Assembly: GCF_030062155.1 (NCBI RefSeq)
Contig: NZ_CP118269.1
Span: 1,550,001 to 1,614,000 of the forward strand
DNA from: Pantoea sp. Lij88
Lineage (GTDB): Bacteria > Pseudomonadota > Gammaproteobacteria > Enterobacterales > Enterobacteriaceae
Length of the DNA stretch: 64,000 nucleotides
Direction: 5' to 3'
Position numbers and translations under genes: made by a program. Under the pieces are notes generated by a model. That model saw only the letters and a list, made by a program, of their open reading frames with translations, did not search any database and was not told the DNA's origin. Of this stretch, positions 43,770 through 53,429 are shown in pieces. Positions within the stretch are counted from its first letter, which is position 1; each line of letters starts with the position of its first letter.

Positions 43770-44215
43770 TGGAACAGCAAACGGATCGCCAGCGCTGGCT
43801 GTCGGTGCTGGCGCACAGCAGCGCCGCCTTGCTTGAACAGCACTGGCAGGCGCTTAACCTCCAGCCCGAGTTCACCCTGATCCGTCCGGCAGAGATCGGG
43901 CTGACGCGGTTACAGGCGCGGATGGGGGCCACCGGCAAACGCTTTGTGATGGGTGATGCCACGGTGACACGCGCGGTGGTGCAGTTGGGCGACGGCACCC
44001 TGGGTTACAGCTATCTGCTGGGGCGCGACAAAGCCCATGCCGAACGCTGCGCCCTGCTGGATGCGCTGTTGCAGCAGCCGGAAACCCGGCCACTGCTGGA
44101 AGAGAAGATTATTACCCCGCTGGCGGCGTGGCGCGATGAGCAGCGACAGCTGCGCGCCCGTGAAATCGCCAGCAGCAAAGTGGATTTCTTTACGCTGGTT
44201 CGCGGAGATAACTGA
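43769..44215 (+). CDS. phnG: C-P lyase core subunit PhnG
   Basis: 148-residue subunit (E. coli PhnG has 150) of the PhnG2H2I2J2 core complex in the cytosol. With PhnI it joins alkylphosphonate to ribose-1-triphosphate, displacing adenine from ATP. TDRQRWLSVLAHS near the start and RPAEIGLTRLQARMGATG with GDATVTRAVVQL are hallmarks. It overlaps phnF by one base and phnH by one base. Confidence 0.94.
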   Translation: MEQQTDRQRWLSVLAHSSAALLEQHWQALNLQPEFTLIRPAEIGLTRLQARMGATGKRFVMGDATVTRAVVQLGDGTLGYSYLLGRDKAHAERCALLDALLQQPETRPLLEEKIITPLAAWRDEQRQLRAREIASSKVDFFTLVRGDN

Positions 44216-44790
44216 TGACTTTACTGGCAAGTTTTAACCATCCGGTGGCGGATGCACAGCGCGCGTTTCGCCGCATTCTGAAAGCGATGAGCGAGCCGGG
44301 CGTGATGGTCTCGCTGCCGCTGCAACAGGGCTGGGGCGCACTGTCACCGGCCGCCACGGCGCTGCTGCTGACGCTGGTCGATCAGGAAAGCCCGGTCTGG
44401 CTGGATGCCCAAATCGACAACGAACAGCTGCGCAATAATCTGCGCTTCCACACTGGCGCGCCCATCACTTCGCAGCAGGATGCACCGTTCGCCCTGAGCC
44501 ATGCGACAGCGCAGCCCGATCCGACGCAGTTCGCGGCAGGTGACAATATGTCGCCGGAGAAAAGCACCACGCTGATCATCGAAGTGCCGTCGCTGAATGG
44601 CGGATTAACGCTGCGCCTCTCCGGCCCTGGACTGCGGGAAACCCGTGCCATTGCGCCACAGCTGCCGGAAAGCGTACTGGAATATCTGCGCACCCGTCCG
44701 CATCCCTTCCCGCAGGGCGTCGATCTGATCTTCACCTGTGGCGAAGCAATGATGGCCGTGCCGCGCACCACCGTTGTGGAGGTGTGCTGA
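44215..44790 (+). CDS. phnH: C-P lyase core subunit PhnH
   Basis: 191-residue subunit of the C-P lyase core (E. coli 194), with a pseudo-PLP-transferase fold that is structural. NHPVADAQRAFRRILKAMSEPG near the N-terminus and the C-terminal HPFPQGVDLIFTCG identify it. It is coupled to phnG and phnI by one-base stop/start overlaps, so stoichiometric translation is likely. Confidence 0.94.
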   Translation: MTLLASFNHPVADAQRAFRRILKAMSEPGVMVSLPLQQGWGALSPAATALLLTLVDQESPVWLDAQIDNEQLRNNLRFHTGAPITSQQDAPFALSHATAQPDPTQFAAGDNMSPEKSTTLIIEVPSLNGGLTLRLSGPGLRETRAIAPQLPESVLEYLRTRPHPFPQGVDLIFTCGEAMMAVPRTTVVEVC

Positions 44791-45866
44791 TGTATGTCGC
44801 GGTGAAAGGGGGCGAAAAAGCCATCTCTAATGCTCACCAGCTGCAGGCCGATCTGCGACGCGGCGATCGGGCAGTAGCCGAACTCGGCTGTGACCAGGTG
44901 GCGCAACAGCTGGGCCTGGCCGTAGATCGGGTGATGACCGAAGGCGGGATATACGATCCGGAACTGGCCGCGCTGGCGATCAAGCAGGCCAGCGGCGATC
45001 TGGTGGAGGCGATTTTTCTGCTGCGCGCCTATCGCACCACATTGCCACGGCTGGCGGAGAGCACGCCGCTGGCGACCGGCGCGATGCGCATTGAACGCCG
45101 CATCTCGGCGGTCTATAAAGATCTGCCGGGCGGCCAGGTGCTGGGGCCAACCTATGACTACAGCCACCGTCTGCTCGACTTCACCCTGCTGGCCAATGGC
45201 GAAACGCCTGCCGCGCCGCGTGACGACCGCTCGATGCCTGAGCAGTGCCCGCACATGTTCAGCATGATGACCGGGGAAGGGCTGGCTGCGGCAGAGGTGG
45301 ATGACGGCAGCGAGCCGGTTGATATCACCCGCGAGCCGATGCGTTTTCCCGCCTCACGCGCTGCACGGCTGCAACAGCTGGTGCGCGGCGACGAAGGTTT
45401 TCTGCTGGCACTGGGCTACTCGACCCAGCGCGGCTACGGCCGAACCCATCCGTTTGCCGGCGAGATCCGCACCGGCACTGTCAGCGTCAGCATCTGTCCC
45501 GAAGAGCTGGGTTTTGAGCTGGATATTGGGGAACTGCTGCTGACCGAATGTGAAATGGTCAACGGCGTCGCCCACAGTGACGATGCCGCGCCGCAGTTTA
45601 CCCGTGGCTACGGGCTGGTGTTTGGCCGTGCCGAACGCAAAGCGATGGCGATGGCGCTGGTGGACCGGGCGCTGCAATGTCGCGAGCAGAATGAGCGCGT
45701 GACCAGCCCGGCGCAGGACGAAGAGTTTGTGCTGTCGCACGCCGACAACGTCGAAGCCGCGGGCTTTGTCTCGCACCTCAAGCTGCCGCACTACGTCGAT
45801 TTTCAGGCCGAGCTGGCGCTGCTGAAACAGCTGCAGCACGATTATCAGGAGCGCAACCATGGCTGA
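44790..45866 (+). CDS. phnI: C-P lyase core subunit PhnI (nucleosidase/phosphonate ribosyltransferase)
   Basis: 358-residue subunit that, in the core complex, catalyses adenine displacement from MgATP by the phosphonate. MYVAVKGGEKAI, RVMTEGGIYDPELAALAIKQ, ERRISAVYKD and SHLKLPHYVDFQAEL match E. coli PhnI. ATG 44790 overlaps the phnH TGA by one base; two codons of upstream frame lie in phnH and are not used. Overlaps phnJ by 8 bases. Confidence 0.95.
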   Translation: MYVAVKGGEKAISNAHQLQADLRRGDRAVAELGCDQVAQQLGLAVDRVMTEGGIYDPELAALAIKQASGDLVEAIFLLRAYRTTLPRLAESTPLATGAMRIERRISAVYKDLPGGQVLGPTYDYSHRLLDFTLLANGETPAAPRDDRSMPEQCPHMFSMMTGEGLAAAEVDDGSEPVDITREPMRFPASRAARLQQLVRGDEGFLLALGYSTQRGYGRTHPFAGEIRTGTVSVSICPEELGFELDIGELLLTECEMVNGVAHSDDAAPQFTRGYGLVFGRAERKAMAMALVDRALQCREQNERVTSPAQDEEFVLSHADNVEAAGFVSHLKLPHYVDFQAELALLKQLQHDYQERNHG

Positions 45867-46707
45867 ACTCACCGGCTATAACAACGGCTATCTCGACGAG
45901 CAGACCAAACGCACCATCCGCCGCGCCATCCTCAAAGCGGTGGCGATCCCCGGCTATCAGGTGCCGTTCGCCGGACGCGAGATGCCGATGCCTTACGGCT
46001 GGGGCACCGGCGGCATCCAGATTACCGCCAGCGTGATTGGCGATCAGGATGTGCTCAAGGTGATCGATCAGGGCGCAGATGACACCACCAATGCAGTGTC
46101 GATCCGCCAGTTCTTTAAGCGGGTCAGCGGCGCGGCGACCACCGAGCGCACCGCCGATGCCACCCTGATTCAGACCCGCCACCGCATCCCGGAAACGCCG
46201 CTGGAAGAGGATCAGATCCTGATTTTCCAGGTGCCGATTCCCGAGCCGCTGCGTTTTATCGAACCACGTGAAACCGAGACCCGCACCATGCATGCGCTGG
46301 AGGAGTACGGCATCATGCAGGTGAAACTGTATGAAGATATCGCCCGCTATGGCCATATCGCCACCACCTACGCCTATCCGGTCCGGGTCAACGATCGCTA
46401 CGTGATGGATCCCTCGCCCATCCCCAAATTCGACAACCCGAAGATGCACATGATGCCCGCGCTGCAGCTGTTTGGCGCCGGGCGTGAAAAGCGCATCTAC
46501 GCTTTGCCGCCTTACACCCGCGTGGAGAGCCTCGACTTCGACGATCACCCCTTCACCGTTCAGCAGTGGGATGAACCCTGCGCACTGTGCGGCTCGCGCC
46601 ATAGCTATCTCGATGAGGTGGTGATGGACGACCAGGGAACGCGGATGTTTGTCTGCTCCGACACCGACTTTTGCCATCAGCAGCAGGAACAGCAACATGC
46701 ACAGTGA
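45859..46707 (+). CDS. phnJ: Carbon-phosphorus lyase PhnJ (radical SAM)
   Basis: 282-residue radical-SAM enzyme that breaks the C-P bond of 5-phosphoribosyl-1-phosphonate and releases the alkane. The iron-sulfur Cys ligands C241, C244 and C266 and the catalytic C272 are all visible (CALCGSRHSYLDE then FVCSDTDFCHQQ), at the same numbers as in E. coli. Nothing suggests loss of function. The C-terminus overlaps phnK by 11 bases. Confidence 0.97.
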   Translation: MAELTGYNNGYLDEQTKRTIRRAILKAVAIPGYQVPFAGREMPMPYGWGTGGIQITASVIGDQDVLKVIDQGADDTTNAVSIRQFFKRVSGAATTERTADATLIQTRHRIPETPLEEDQILIFQVPIPEPLRFIEPRETETRTMHALEEYGIMQVKLYEDIARYGHIATTYAYPVRVNDRYVMDPSPIPKFDNPKMHMMPALQLFGAGREKRIYALPPYTRVESLDFDDHPFTVQQWDEPCALCGSRHSYLDEVVMDDQGTRMFVCSDTDFCHQQQEQQHAQ

Positions 46708-47458
46708 ACAGCCGCTGCTTGCGGTGAACCAGCTCACCCATCTTTATGCGCCGGGCAAAGGGTTTGAGCAGGTCAGTTTTGATCTCTGGCCCGGCGAGGT
46801 GCTGGGGATTGTCGGCGAGTCCGGCTCCGGTAAAACCACGCTGCTGCAGAGCCTGTCGGCGCGTCTGACACCGCAGCAGGGCAGCATTCTCTATCAGAAT
46901 CGCGACCTCTATCAGATGAGTGAAAGCGATCGCCGTCGCCTGCTGCGCACCGAGTGGGGCGTGGTGCATCAGCATCCGATGGACGGACTGCGTTCGCAGG
47001 TCAGCGCGGGCGGCAACATCGGCGAACGGCTAATGGCGACCGGACAGCGCCACTATGGCGACATCCGCGCCGAGGCGAGCCGCTGGCTGCAGGCGGTGGA
47101 GATTGATGCCGGTCGCATCGACGATCTGCCGACCACCTTTTCCGGTGGGATGCAGCAGCGTCTGCAGATTGCCCGCAACCTGGTGACGCAGCCGCAGCTG
47201 ATGTTTATGGATGAGCCGACCGGCGGGCTGGATGTCTCGGTGCAGGCGCGACTGCTGGATCTGCTGCGGACGCTGGTGCGCGAGCTGAATCTGGCGGTGG
47301 TAATTGTCACCCACGATCTCGGTGTAGCGCGGCTGCTGGCACATCGCCTGCTGGTGATGAAACAGGGGCGGGTGGTGGAGAGCGGTCTGACCGACCGCGT
47401 GCTGGACGATCCTCATCATCCTTACACTCAACTGCTGGTCTCTTCGGTGCTCAATTAA
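46697..47458 (+). CDS. phnK: C-P lyase-associated ATP-binding protein PhnK
   Basis: 253-residue ABC-type ATPase that docks on the C-P lyase core rather than on a membrane permease. Walker A GESGSGKTT, signature FSGGMQQRLQ and Walker B LMFMDEPTGGLDV are intact, and LTHLYAPGKGFEQVSFDLWP matches E. coli PhnK. ATG 46697 is taken inside the end of phnJ because the family N-terminus begins there. phnL begins directly after the stop. Confidence 0.94.
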   Translation: MHSEQPLLAVNQLTHLYAPGKGFEQVSFDLWPGEVLGIVGESGSGKTTLLQSLSARLTPQQGSILYQNRDLYQMSESDRRRLLRTEWGVVHQHPMDGLRSQVSAGGNIGERLMATGQRHYGDIRAEASRWLQAVEIDAGRIDDLPTTFSGGMQQRLQIARNLVTQPQLMFMDEPTGGLDVSVQARLLDLLRTLVRELNLAVVIVTHDLGVARLLAHRLLVMKQGRVVESGLTDRVLDDPHHPYTQLLVSSVLN

Positions 47459-48172
47459 ATGACGACTCTCACTCCGCGCCTGCGTGTAGAAAATCTGTGT
47501 AAAACCTTTGTGCTGCACAACCAGAACGGCGCGGCGCTGCCGGTGCTGCACAACGCCAGCCTGACGGTAGGCGAGGGCGAATGCGTGGTGCTGCACGGTC
47601 ACTCCGGCAGCGGCAAATCCACGCTGCTGCGTGCGCTTTACGGCAACTATCAGCCCGACAGCGGCCACATCCGCGTCGCACATCAGGGCGAGTGGATCGA
47701 CATGGCGCAGGCATCAGCGCGGCAGATTATCGCCCTGCGTCGCGACACGCTGGGCTGGGTCAGCCAGTTTCTGCGGGTGATCCCACGCGTGCCAACGATT
47801 GAGATTGTGATGCAGCCGCTGCTGGAACGCGGTGTCGATCGCGAATTCTGCGAAGTGCGCGCCGCCGAACTGCTGACCCGGCTGAATGTGCCGCAGCGTC
47901 TCTGGTCGCTGGCCCCGTCCACCTTTTCCGGCGGTGAGCAGCAGCGCGTGAATATTGCCCGTGGCTTTATCGCCGACTATCCGGTGCTGCTGCTGGATGA
48001 ACCCACCGCTTCGCTCGACAACGTCAACAGCGAGGCGGTAGTGAGCTTAATTGAACAGGCGCGCGCCCGTGGTGCCGCCATCGTCGGTATTTTTCACGAT
48101 CGGGCGGTGCGCGAGCGGGTAGCCGACAGGCTGCACCTGATGCACCCGATCGATACAGGAGTGCAGGCATGA
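47459..48172 (+). CDS. phnL: C-P lyase-associated ATP-binding protein PhnL
   Basis: 237-residue ABC-type ATPase that, with PhnK, drives turnover of the core complex. Walker [10 protein letters not shown] lies near residue 45, the signature FSGGEQQR near 157, and Walker [13 protein letters not shown] near 180. [16 protein letters not shown] is the characteristic Q-loop region of PhnL. It overlaps phnM by four bases. Confidence 0.95.
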   Translation: MTTLTPRLRVENLCKTFVLHNQNGAALPVLHNASLTVGEGECVVLHGHSGSGKSTLLRALYGNYQPDSGHIRVAHQGEWIDMAQASARQIIALRRDTLGWVSQFLRVIPRVPTIEIVMQPLLERGVDREFCEVRAAELLTRLNVPQRLWSLAPSTFSGGEQQRVNIARGFIADYPVLLLDEPTASLDNVNSEAVVSLIEQARARGAAIVGIFHDRAVRERVADRLHLMHPIDTGVQA

Positions 48173-49305
48173 TCATCAATAACGTCAGACTGGTGCTGGA
48201 AAACGAAGTGGTGAACGGATCGCTGGAGTTTCGCGACGAGCGCATCAGCAGCTTCAGCGAAACCACCAGCCAGCAGCCGGGTGCGCTGGACGGCGAAGGC
48301 GCCTGGCTGCTGCCGGGGCTGGTAGAGCTGCACACCGATAACCTCGACAAGTTCTTCACCCCAAGACCGAAAGTGGACTGGCCCGCGCACTCCGCGATGA
48401 GCAGCCACGATGCGCTGATGGTCTCCAGCGGCATTACTACGGTGCTGGACGCGATTGGCGTCGGCGATGTGCGCGACGGCGGGCACCGGCTGGATAACCT
48501 CAGCAAGATGATTGACGCCATCCGTGACAGCAACCGCAAAGGGCTGAACCGGGCCGAGCATCTGCTGCATCTGCGCTGTGAACTGCCGCATCCCACCACT
48601 GCGCCACTGTTTGAAGCGCTGATGGGCACGCCGGAGCTGGCGCTGGTGTCGCTGATGGACCATTCGCCGGGCCAGCGCCAGTACGCATCGCTGACCAAAT
48701 ATCGCGAATATTATCAGGGCAAATATCAGCTCAACGACGCCGAGATGGATCAGTTCGAGCACGACCAGCTCACCCTGGCGGCAGAGTGGTCGCAGCCCAA
48801 TCGTCAGGCAATTGCCGGACTGTGCCGGGAACATGGCATCGCCATTGCCAGCCACGATGATGCCACGGCGGCGCATGTGGAAGAGTCCCATGCGGCAGGC
48901 AGCCGTATCGCGGAGTTTCCGACCACGCTGGAGGCAGCGCGTGCCTCACGCTATCGCAACATGCAGGTGCTGATGGGCGCGCCTAACATCGTGCGTGGCG
49001 GTTCGCACTCCGGCAACGTCGCCGCGTGGGAACTGGCGTCACATGGCCTGCTGAATATTCTGTCGTCCGATTACTACCCGGCCAGCCTGCTGGATGCGGC
49101 GTTCCGGCTGGCGGATGACGAGCGCAACAGCCTCGGCATGGCGCAGGCCATCGCGCTGGTGACCTGTAACCCGGCCCGTGCGTTAGGGCTATTCGATCGC
49201 GGTGTCATCGCCGAAGGCTGCCGCGCCGACCTGGTGCTGGCGCACACCGCACACGGCTACCCGCACGTGCGGCATGTCTGGAGCAAAGGCCGGCAGGTGT
49301 ACTGA
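48169..49305 (+). CDS. phnM: Alpha-D-ribose 1-methylphosphonate 5-triphosphate diphosphatase PhnM
   Basis: 378-residue amidohydrolase-superfamily enzyme that removes pyrophosphate from ribose-phosphonate 5-triphosphate. Metal ligands are suggested by [23 protein letters not shown] and [29 protein letters not shown] close to the C-terminal part is typical. Its stop shares one base with the phnN start. Confidence 0.95.
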   Translation: MIINNVRLVLENEVVNGSLEFRDERISSFSETTSQQPGALDGEGAWLLPGLVELHTDNLDKFFTPRPKVDWPAHSAMSSHDALMVSSGITTVLDAIGVGDVRDGGHRLDNLSKMIDAIRDSNRKGLNRAEHLLHLRCELPHPTTAPLFEALMGTPELALVSLMDHSPGQRQYASLTKYREYYQGKYQLNDAEMDQFEHDQLTLAAEWSQPNRQAIAGLCREHGIAIASHDDATAAHVEESHAAGSRIAEFPTTLEAARASRYRNMQVLMGAPNIVRGGSHSGNVAAWELASHGLLNILSSDYYPASLLDAAFRLADDERNSLGMAQAIALVTCNPARALGLFDRGVIAEGCRADLVLAHTAHGYPHVRHVWSKGRQVY

Positions 49306-49838
49306 TGGCGCGGCTGATCTGGCTTACCGGGCCCTCCGGCTCCGGCAAGGATAGCCTGCTGGATGCGCTGCGGGAGGCACCGCCGCCGCGTCTGCTGATC
49401 GCCCATCGCTACATCACCCGCGCCGCCGATGCGGGCGGTGAAAACCATGTGGCGCTGACTGAGGCGGAGTTTGAACGTCGCGCTGCACTCGGTCTGTTCG
49501 CGGTGAGCTGGGAGGCGCACGGTTTCCGCTACGGCATCGGCTGTGAGACGGAGCAGTGGCTGCTGCGCGGGCAGAATGTGGTGGTGAACGGTTCGCGGCT
49601 GCATCTGGCGCAGGCACAGGCCCGTTTTGGCGCGCAGCTGCTGCCGGTCTGTCTGCAGGTGTCACCCGCGGTGCTGGCGGCGCGCCTGCGTCAGCGCGGA
49701 CGGGAAGATGAGACGGAGATCGCCCGGCGGCTGGCGCGCGCCGCCCAGCCGCAGCCCGATAGCCTTCTCCTCAACAACGACGGCGCGCTGGCGGATACCG
49801 TCTGCCAGCTGCGCCAGATACTGGAGGCGCATCAATGA
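49305..49838 (+). CDS. phnN: Ribose 1,5-bisphosphate phosphokinase PhnN
   Basis: 177-residue guanylate-kinase-like enzyme that phosphorylates ribose 1,5-bisphosphate to PRPP, the exit step of C-P lyase metabolism. Walker [10 protein letters not shown] lies at 8-16, [20 protein letters not shown] follows the guanylate-kinase fold, and the C-terminal half has the lid Arg residues ([17 protein letters not shown]). The phnO acetyltransferase gene that separates phnN and phnP in E. coli is absent; phnP overlaps phnN directly. Confidence 0.94.
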   Translation: MARLIWLTGPSGSGKDSLLDALREAPPPRLLIAHRYITRAADAGGENHVALTEAEFERRAALGLFAVSWEAHGFRYGIGCETEQWLLRGQNVVVNGSRLHLAQAQARFGAQLLPVCLQVSPAVLAARLRQRGREDETEIARRLARAAQPQPDSLLLNNDGALADTVCQLRQILEAHQ

Positions 49839-50610
49839 AACTCACTTTTCTGGGTACCGGCGGCGTTACGGCGGCACCGCTGCCGGGCTGCGACTGTCGT
49901 GCCTGTCAGCGGGCGCAGCGCAACAGCGCCCATGCGCGTGCGCCCTGCAGCGCGCTGATTGAGTTCGGCCACGAACGGATCCTGCTGGATGCCGGTCTGC
50001 CGCTGCTGGCGTCGCGCTTCCCGCCCGGCACCCTGACGCGCATTCTGCTCACTCACTACCACATGGATCATGTGCAGGGCCTGTTTGCGCTGCGCTGCGC
50101 TGGGGAGTGGGCACGCCGATTCCGGTCTGGGGCCCGCCCGATCCACGTGGCTGTGACGACCTCTATAAACACCCTGGCCTGCTTGATTTCCGTCCCGCCT
50201 TAACTCCGTTTGTGGCGCACGCCTTCGGTGAACTGCAGGTCACACCGCTGCCGCTGCAACACTCGAAGCTGACGCATGGCTATCTGTTCGACTGGCACGA
50301 TACCCGGCTCGCCTGGCTGTGCGACACCTGCGGGCTGCCGCCCGACACCGCCGACTTTCTGCGCGGCCAGCCGCTGGATCAACTGGTGATTGACTGCAAC
50401 GATCCGCCGCGTGCCGAGCCGCGTAATCACAATGATCTGACCCAGGCGCTGGCGATAGCAGAGATGCTCCGGCCGCGTCAGACGTGGCTGACCCACCTTA
50501 GCCATGAGATGGATAACTGGTTAGCCGAAAACTCCTTGCCGGAGGGCGTGCTGCCTGCCCGTGACGGCCAGACATTGCTGTGCGGCGCGCACTGGCCTGT
50601 CACAGTTTGA
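49835..50610 (+). pseudogene. phnP: phnP, frameshifted by a 5-bp tandem duplication
   Basis: PhnP is the metallo-beta-lactamase-fold phosphodiesterase that opens 5-phosphoribosyl 1,2-cyclic phosphate. The first frame encodes the N-terminal part with LTHYHMDHVQGLFALR (metal ligands HxHxDH), and the continuation GTPIPVWGPPDPRGCDDLYK to the C-terminus lies in another frame. The break is at 50090-50099, where CTGCG occurs twice; a single copy would give GLFALRWGVGTPIP in one frame, as in E. coli. As written, translation stops at 50203 after 122 residues. It may be a true lesion, a reversible slippage site, or a sequence error. The stop of the second frame lies inside the Pho-box array of phnC. 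Confidence 0.85.
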
Positions 50611-50636
50611 TCATCTGACTGTCATCCCGTATTCAT
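50597..50636 (+). promoter_or_regulatory. Tandem Pho boxes of phnCDE
   Basis: Four 7-bp units at exact 11-bp spacing: CTGTCAC (50597), TGATCAT (50608), CTGTCAT (50619) and TATTCAT (50630). The array overlaps the phnP 3' end and precedes phnC by about 55 bp. It marks phnCDE1E2 as a separate PhoB-activated unit. Confidence 0.72.
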
Positions 50637-50689
50637 CGCGTCACGCCTTAATAACCGGCAGAACGCAATCAGCGATGACGGAGAACACC

Positions 50690-51520
50690 ATGGCACAGGC
50701 ACTTCTGAAAACGGTGGTCGATAACGATCTGCCACCGGCCAGCCTCAGCGGACAAAAAGTGTTGTCGGTGCAGAAACTGAGCAAAGCCTACGGCGACACG
50801 CAGGTGCTGGATCAGGTCAGTTTCGACCTGCACGCCGGTGAGCTGGTGGCGGTGATTGGCCGCTCTGGCGCGGGAAAATCGACGCTGCTGCACATGCTCA
50901 ACGGCACGATTAACGCCACGTCCGGTGCGATTATCAGCCTGCATGAGGGCGAAGCGGATCGTAACGTGGTCTCGCTCAACAGCCGCCAGATGCGCGAATG
51001 GCGCAGCCAGTGCGGCATGATCTTTCAGGATTTCTGTCTGGTGCCGCGCCTCGACGTGCTGACCAACGTGCTGCTGGGCCGTCTGAGCCAGACCGGCACG
51101 CTGAAGTCCTTCTTTAAAATCTTCTCTGACCAGGACCGGGCGCACGCCATCGAACTGCTGCAGTGGATGAACATGCTGCCGCAGGCGCTGCAGCGTGCGG
51201 AAAACCTCTCTGGCGGGCAGATGCAGCGCGTGGCGATCTGCCGCGCACTGATGCAGAACCCGAAAATCCTGCTGGCCGATGAGCCGGTGGCGTCGCTCGA
51301 CCCTAAAAATACCAAACGCATCATGGATGTGCTGCGTCAGGTCAGCGAGCAGGGCATCAGCGTCATGGTCAACCTGCACTCGATTGAGCTGGTGAAAAGC
51401 TACTGCACCCGCGTGATTGGCATTCAGCGCGGCGTGGTGCTGTTTGACGGCCATCCTTCCCGACTCACCGACAGCCTGCTTCACCAGCTGTACGGTGATG
51501 AACTTAACCAAATCCATTAA
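50690..51520 (+). CDS. phnC: Phosphonate ABC transporter ATP-binding protein PhnC
   Basis: 276-residue ATPase of the phosphonate importer. Walker [10 protein letters not shown], signature LSGGQMQRV and Walker [14 protein letters not shown] are intact, and [20 protein letters not shown] matches PhnC. ATG 50690 is preceded by GGAG at six bases; ATG 50675 is in frame but lacks a good RBS. Compared with E. coli, where phnCDE begins the operon, here the transport genes are at the far end behind their own Pho boxes. Confidence 0.93.
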   Translation: MAQALLKTVVDNDLPPASLSGQKVLSVQKLSKAYGDTQVLDQVSFDLHAGELVAVIGRSGAGKSTLLHMLNGTINATSGAIISLHEGEADRNVVSLNSRQMREWRSQCGMIFQDFCLVPRLDVLTNVLLGRLSQTGTLKSFFKIFSDQDRAHAIELLQWMNMLPQALQRAENLSGGQMQRVAICRALMQNPKILLADEPVASLDPKNTKRIMDVLRQVSEQGISVMVNLHSIELVKSYCTRVIGIQRGVVLFDGHPSRLTDSLLHQLYGDELNQIH

Positions 51521-51546
51521 CGTCCACAGCAAGAGAATAATTACGA

Positions 51547-52473
51547 ATGAAACTGACTTCTTTAGCACTTCTGACCAGTGTCATGGCGTTTGGTGTCAGC
51601 GCAGCGGATGCGCCGAAACAGCTTAATCTGGGGATTCTGGGCGGGCAGAACGCCACCCAGCAGATCGGCGACAATCAGTGTGTGAAGACCTTCTTTGATA
51701 AAGAGCTGGGTGTGGATACCCAGATGCGCAACGCCTCTGACTATTCGGGCGTGATTCAGGGGCTGCTGGGCGGCAAGATCGATATGGTGCTGAGCATGTC
51801 ACCGGCTTCGTTTGCCTCGGTCTACATTCAGGACCCGAAAGCGGTAGACGTGGTGGGCATTGTCGTGGATGACAAAGATCAGTCACGCGGCTACCACTCT
51901 GTCGTCATCGTCAAAGCGGACAGCCCGTACAAAAAGCTGGAAGACCTGAAGGGCAAATCATTCGGTATGGCCGATCCTGACTCGACGTCCGGCTTCCTGA
52001 TGCCAAACCAGGCGTTTAAGAAAATGTTCGGCGGCTCGGTGGATGACAAATATAACAACACCTTCTCCAGCGTCACCTTCTCTGGCGGCCATGAGCAGGA
52101 CATTCTGGGCGTGCTGAACAATCAGTTTGATGGCGCCGTCACCTGGACCTCATTGGTCGGTGACTATAACAGCGGCTACACCTCTGGCGCGTTTGGCCGT
52201 CTGATCCGCATGGACCATCCGGACCTGATGAAGCAGATCCGCATTATCTGGAAATCGCCGCTGATCCCTAACGGCCCGGTTCTGGTCAGCAACAAGCTGC
52301 CCGCTGACTTCAAAGCGAAAGTGGTGTCGGCAATTAAAAAGCTGGATAAGGAAGATCACGCCTGTTTCGTGAAAGCGGTGGGCGGCGAGCAGCATATCGG
52401 TCATGCGACGGTCGCTGACTATAAAAGCATTATCGATATGAAGCGTGACCTGATGAAAGGCAGCCGCGGCTAA
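51547..52473 (+). CDS. phnD: Phosphonate ABC transporter substrate-binding protein PhnD
   Basis: 308-residue periplasmic protein. Sec signal peptide 1-19 with cleavage near VSA-AD. The mature part shows LNLGILGGQNATQQI, YHSVVIVKADSPYKKLEDLK and GMADPDSTSGFLMP, of which the DSTSGFLMP loop contacts the phosphonate group. It binds 2-aminoethylphosphonate and other phosphonates in E. coli. Two hairpins lie between it and phnE1. Confidence 0.94.
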   Translation: MKLTSLALLTSVMAFGVSAADAPKQLNLGILGGQNATQQIGDNQCVKTFFDKELGVDTQMRNASDYSGVIQGLLGGKIDMVLSMSPASFASVYIQDPKAVDVVGIVVDDKDQSRGYHSVVIVKADSPYKKLEDLKGKSFGMADPDSTSGFLMPNQAFKKMFGGSVDDKYNNTFSSVTFSGGHEQDILGVLNNQFDGAVTWTSLVGDYNSGYTSGAFGRLIRMDHPDLMKQIRIIWKSPLIPNGPVLVSNKLPADFKAKVVSAIKKLDKEDHACFVKAVGGEQHIGHATVADYKSIIDMKRDLMKGSRG

Positions 52474-52494
52474 GGCCGACGACGCCCTGACTGT

Positions 52495-52545
52495 CCCCGC
52501 TCAGGCGGGGAGAGCGGGACGCGGCAACCCCGCCGGCGTCCCGCT
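52495..52545 (+). other. Twin hairpins between phnD and phnE1
   Basis: CCCCGC-TCAG-GCGGGG (52495-52510) is a perfect 6-bp stem. AGCGGGACGC pairs perfectly with GCGTCCCGCT (52513-52545). No T tract follows. The position after the binding-protein gene suggests mRNA stabilisation that favours PhnD over the permeases. Confidence 0.65.
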
Positions 52546-52568
52546 GCATTAGCGCCGGAGATCCCCCT

Positions 52569-53429
52569 TTGACCGAATTCGAACACTACTACCAACGCAT
52601 CCGCCGCCAGCAGAAACGTGACACGCTGCTCTGGTCACTGCTGCTGGTGGCACTCTATCTGGCGGCGGGCAGGGTGGCAGAATTTAATCTGCTTACCGTC
52701 TGGCAGTCGCTGCCGCACTTCTTCGACTATCTGCATGAAATCCTGCCGGTGCTGCATCTGCCGCTGCTGTTTGCCGACGGTAAGACCGAAGGCTCGCTGG
52801 CTTACTGGGGTTATCGTCTGCCGATTCAGCTGCCGCTGATCTGGGAAACGCTGCAGCTGGCGCTGGCCTCGACGCTGGTGGCGGTGGCTCTGGCGGCGGT
52901 GCTGGCCTTTTTCGCGGCCGACAATACCCAGACGCCGGTCAGCGTGCGGATGACGATTCGCGCTTTTGTTGCCTTTCTGCGCACCATGCCGGAGCTGGCG
53001 TGGGCGGTGATGTTTGTGATGGCGTTTGGCATCGGGGCGATCCCCGGTTTTCTGGCACTGGCGCTGCACACCGTGGGCAGCCTGACCAAACTGTTTTACG
53101 AGGCGATTGAGTCAGCTTCGGATAAGCCGGTGCGCGGCCTGGCCGCCTGTGGCGCCAGCAAGCTGCAGCGGATGCGCTTCGCCTTCTGGCCTCAGGTTAA
53201 ACCGGTCTTTCTCTCCTACAGCTTTATGCGCCTGGAGATTAACTTCCGCTCCTCAACCATCCTCGGGCTGGTCGGCGCGGGCGGCATCGGCCAGGAGCTG
53301 ATGACCAATATCAAACTGGACCGCTACGATCAGGTGAGTATCACGCTGCTGCTGATTCTGATTGTGGTTTCGCTGCTGGACACGCTATCCGGCCAGCTTC
53401 GTCGCCGTGTGACAGGAGATCGGACATGA
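52569..53429 (+). CDS. phnE: Phosphonate ABC transporter permease PhnE1
   Basis: 286-residue inner-membrane permease of the PhnE family. About six hydrophobic segments, with the EAA-type loop around KPVRGLAACGASKLQRMRFA and STILGLVGAGGIGQELMTNI. The start is TTG 52569 with GGAG eight bases ahead. It ends in an ATGA overlap with a second PhnE-type permease. The pair probably forms a heterodimer, whereas E. coli uses one PhnE. Confidence 0.92.
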   Translation: MTEFEHYYQRIRRQQKRDTLLWSLLLVALYLAAGRVAEFNLLTVWQSLPHFFDYLHEILPVLHLPLLFADGKTEGSLAYWGYRLPIQLPLIWETLQLALASTLVAVALAAVLAFFAADNTQTPVSVRMTIRAFVAFLRTMPELAWAVMFVMAFGIGAIPGFLALALHTVGSLTKLFYEAIESASDKPVRGLAACGASKLQRMRFAFWPQVKPVFLSYSFMRLEINFRSSTILGLVGAGGIGQELMTNIKLDRYDQVSITLLLILIVVSLLDTLSGQLRRRVTGDRT

